Below the pieces are notes generated by a model, which was not told the origin of the DNA, did not search any database, and saw nothing but the letters and a program-made list of their open reading frames with translations. A stretch of DNA of 64,000 nt from a bacterium (lineage in GTDB: Bacteria > Sumerlaeota > Sumerlaeia > SLMS01 > JAHLLQ01): positions 1-64,000 of the forward strand of contig JAHLLQ010000001.1 in the NCBI GenBank assembly GCA_020444065.1. The letters run 5' to 3'. Below are positions 63,346 to 64,000 of this stretch, piece after piece (the first letter of the stretch is position 1; each line of letters opens with the position of its first letter). The position numbers and the translations under genes are program-made.

Positions 63346-63735
63346 ATGCCGTTTTGCCATGTCACTAAAACAGTGCCAAAACCAATAGATTCAAGGATTC
63401 CTAAAGAAGTCACCACTTGGGGTGATCACGTTAGGAAGTGTCGCTTTGAGCGCGGTCTGCTGCAACGGGAACTAGCCGATATTCCCGGTGTAAACAAGTA
63501 CATCGTCCTCAAATGGGAGAACAACAAGTGTAACCCAGCTCCGAATCTGCTCCCCCGCTTAGTGGAATGGCTTGGCAACGACCCCTTCCCCCCAGGCGAA
63601 ACTGTGGCGGATCGAATCCAGGCCTGCAGGAGGAGACTGGGAACATCCAGAGTCGAAATGGGGGAATGCTCGGGGTGGAACTGTGCGGGATTATACTTCG
63701 GGAGAAGGGCCGCATCGATGAGAAAAGAGGAATGA
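63346..63735 (+). CDS. XRE-type helix-turn-helix protein, second half degenerate
   Basis: 129 residues. Helix-turn-helix: TTWGDHVRKCRFERGLLQRE-LADIPGVNKYIVLKWENN, followed by PAPNLLPRLVEWLGNDPFPP, the typical block of a double-HTH regulator family. The usual second HTH starts (ETVADRIQACRRRLG) but then turns into unrelated sequence, so the copy looks truncated or mutated. ATG 63346 is uncertain; the codons before the HTH (CHVT) resemble no regulator. Possibly a decayed regulator. Confidence 0.55.
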   Translation: MPFCHVTKTVPKPIDSRIPKEVTTWGDHVRKCRFERGLLQRELADIPGVNKYIVLKWENNKCNPAPNLLPRLVEWLGNDPFPPGETVADRIQACRRRLGTSRVEMGECSGWNCAGLYFGRRAASMRKEE

Positions 63736-63839
63736 AACATTGACAGAACGTGCCAAGACTTATTGCCTAAGTACAACGTTTGCCCCTTCCTGCGTAGAGC
63801 CCGGTCAGTCTCTCATCCTTCACAGAGGGTTTTTTCCCC

Positions 63840-64000
63840 ATGAATCGGTTCTTTTCCCCTACTCGAGCGTCACAAGATGGCCTTGTCACCTGGAACGGAG
63901 TGCTGATGACGCTCCTGACGTTTCTTCTTCCCCCACTCCTTTGCCATGTGGCTGCCGCAGATCCCGGAACGGCCTTCAGCTACCAGGGAAGACTGCAAAA
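63840..64000 (+). CDS. Secreted protein, N-terminal part (cut by window edge)
   Basis: Open to the end of the window from ATG 63840, with AGAGGG 10 bases upstream. It starts MNRFFSPTRASQDG, then a hydrophobic signal (VLMTLLTFLLPPLLC) and, after a cleavage region, PGTAFSYQGRLQ. An FTYQGRL-type mature start is common in large secreted proteins of Planctomycetes-like and Sumerlaeota-like bacteria. Only 53 codons are present. Confidence 0.6.
   Translation, partial: MNRFFSPTRASQDGLVTWNGVLMTLLTFLLPPLLCHVAAADPGTAFSYQGRLQ

Overview
The window is a bacterial chromosome segment, roughly 57-60% GC by eye, from a Gram-negative organism. Supporting signs are Sec, Tat and lipoprotein signals, a flippase/glycosyltransferase pair and large secreted beta-helix proteins. 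The mix of an Rnf complex, ferredoxin-dependent 2-oxoacid oxidoreductase, cohesin-like and dockerin-like secreted proteins, Thr-Pro linkers and DUF2339 membrane proteins fits an uncultivated anaerobe or facultative anaerobe of a Sumerlaeota/Hydrogenedentota/Lentisphaerota-like lineage. That placement is inference from gene style; no rRNA gene is present.

Layout. 1-0.9 kb: remnants of IS66-type elements, a tRNA-3'-end-like fragment and a terminator. 0.9-9.3 kb: three secreted proteins (a gingipain-like cysteine peptidase, an Hcp-family protein with a Sec signal, and an Ig/beta-helix/EF-hand protein). 9.4-17.5 kb: a minus-strand run of housekeeping and envelope genes (GT-C glycosyltransferase, Wzx-like flippase, a duplicated-domain protein, PHP phosphoesterase, VOC protein, coaBC, TSUP exporter). 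17.8-19.3 kb: a GAF/sigma-54 activator.

19.4-35.7 kb is the most striking block: twelve minus-strand genes with tiny gaps or overlaps. In transcription order they are korA-korB, an 836-residue ferredoxin-tailed protein, rnfB, a 1476-residue PFOR-like protein, rnfC, rnfD, rnfG, rnfE, rnfA, a small Cys-rich NqrM-like membrane protein and apbE. The order implies that electrons from 2-oxoacid oxidation enter ferredoxin, and Rnf then couples ferredoxin to NAD with ion pumping. ApbE and the NqrM-like protein would mature the covalent FMNs and the membrane iron site. The two large proteins are unusual insertions: both look like rebuilt, probably non-catalytic relatives of pyruvate:ferredoxin oxidoreductase and share a domain with each other.

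36-40.3 kb: a giant FG-GAP/beta-helix secreted protein. 40.6-52.5 kb: two paralogous scaffoldin-like proteins (cohesin-like domains, Thr-Pro linkers, identical C-terminal GWYFW tail, and a conserved 102-bp leader) bracket an 8-kb accessory island. The island holds a serine hydrolase, small hypothetical genes, a lipoprotein and membrane proteins, all on the minus strand. Five of these genes are preceded by decayed copies of the start of a REP-associated (RAYT/IS200-like) transposase, so the island looks like a repeat-punctuated cassette array.

52.6-60.8 kb returns to housekeeping genes (plsC-like, rpsA with a strong terminator, tyrS, aldo/keto reductase, DUF2339). 60.9-64 kb holds a secretin-like protein, a small hypothetical, an M50-like membrane peptidase, an XRE-type regulator and the start of another secreted protein cut by the window edge.
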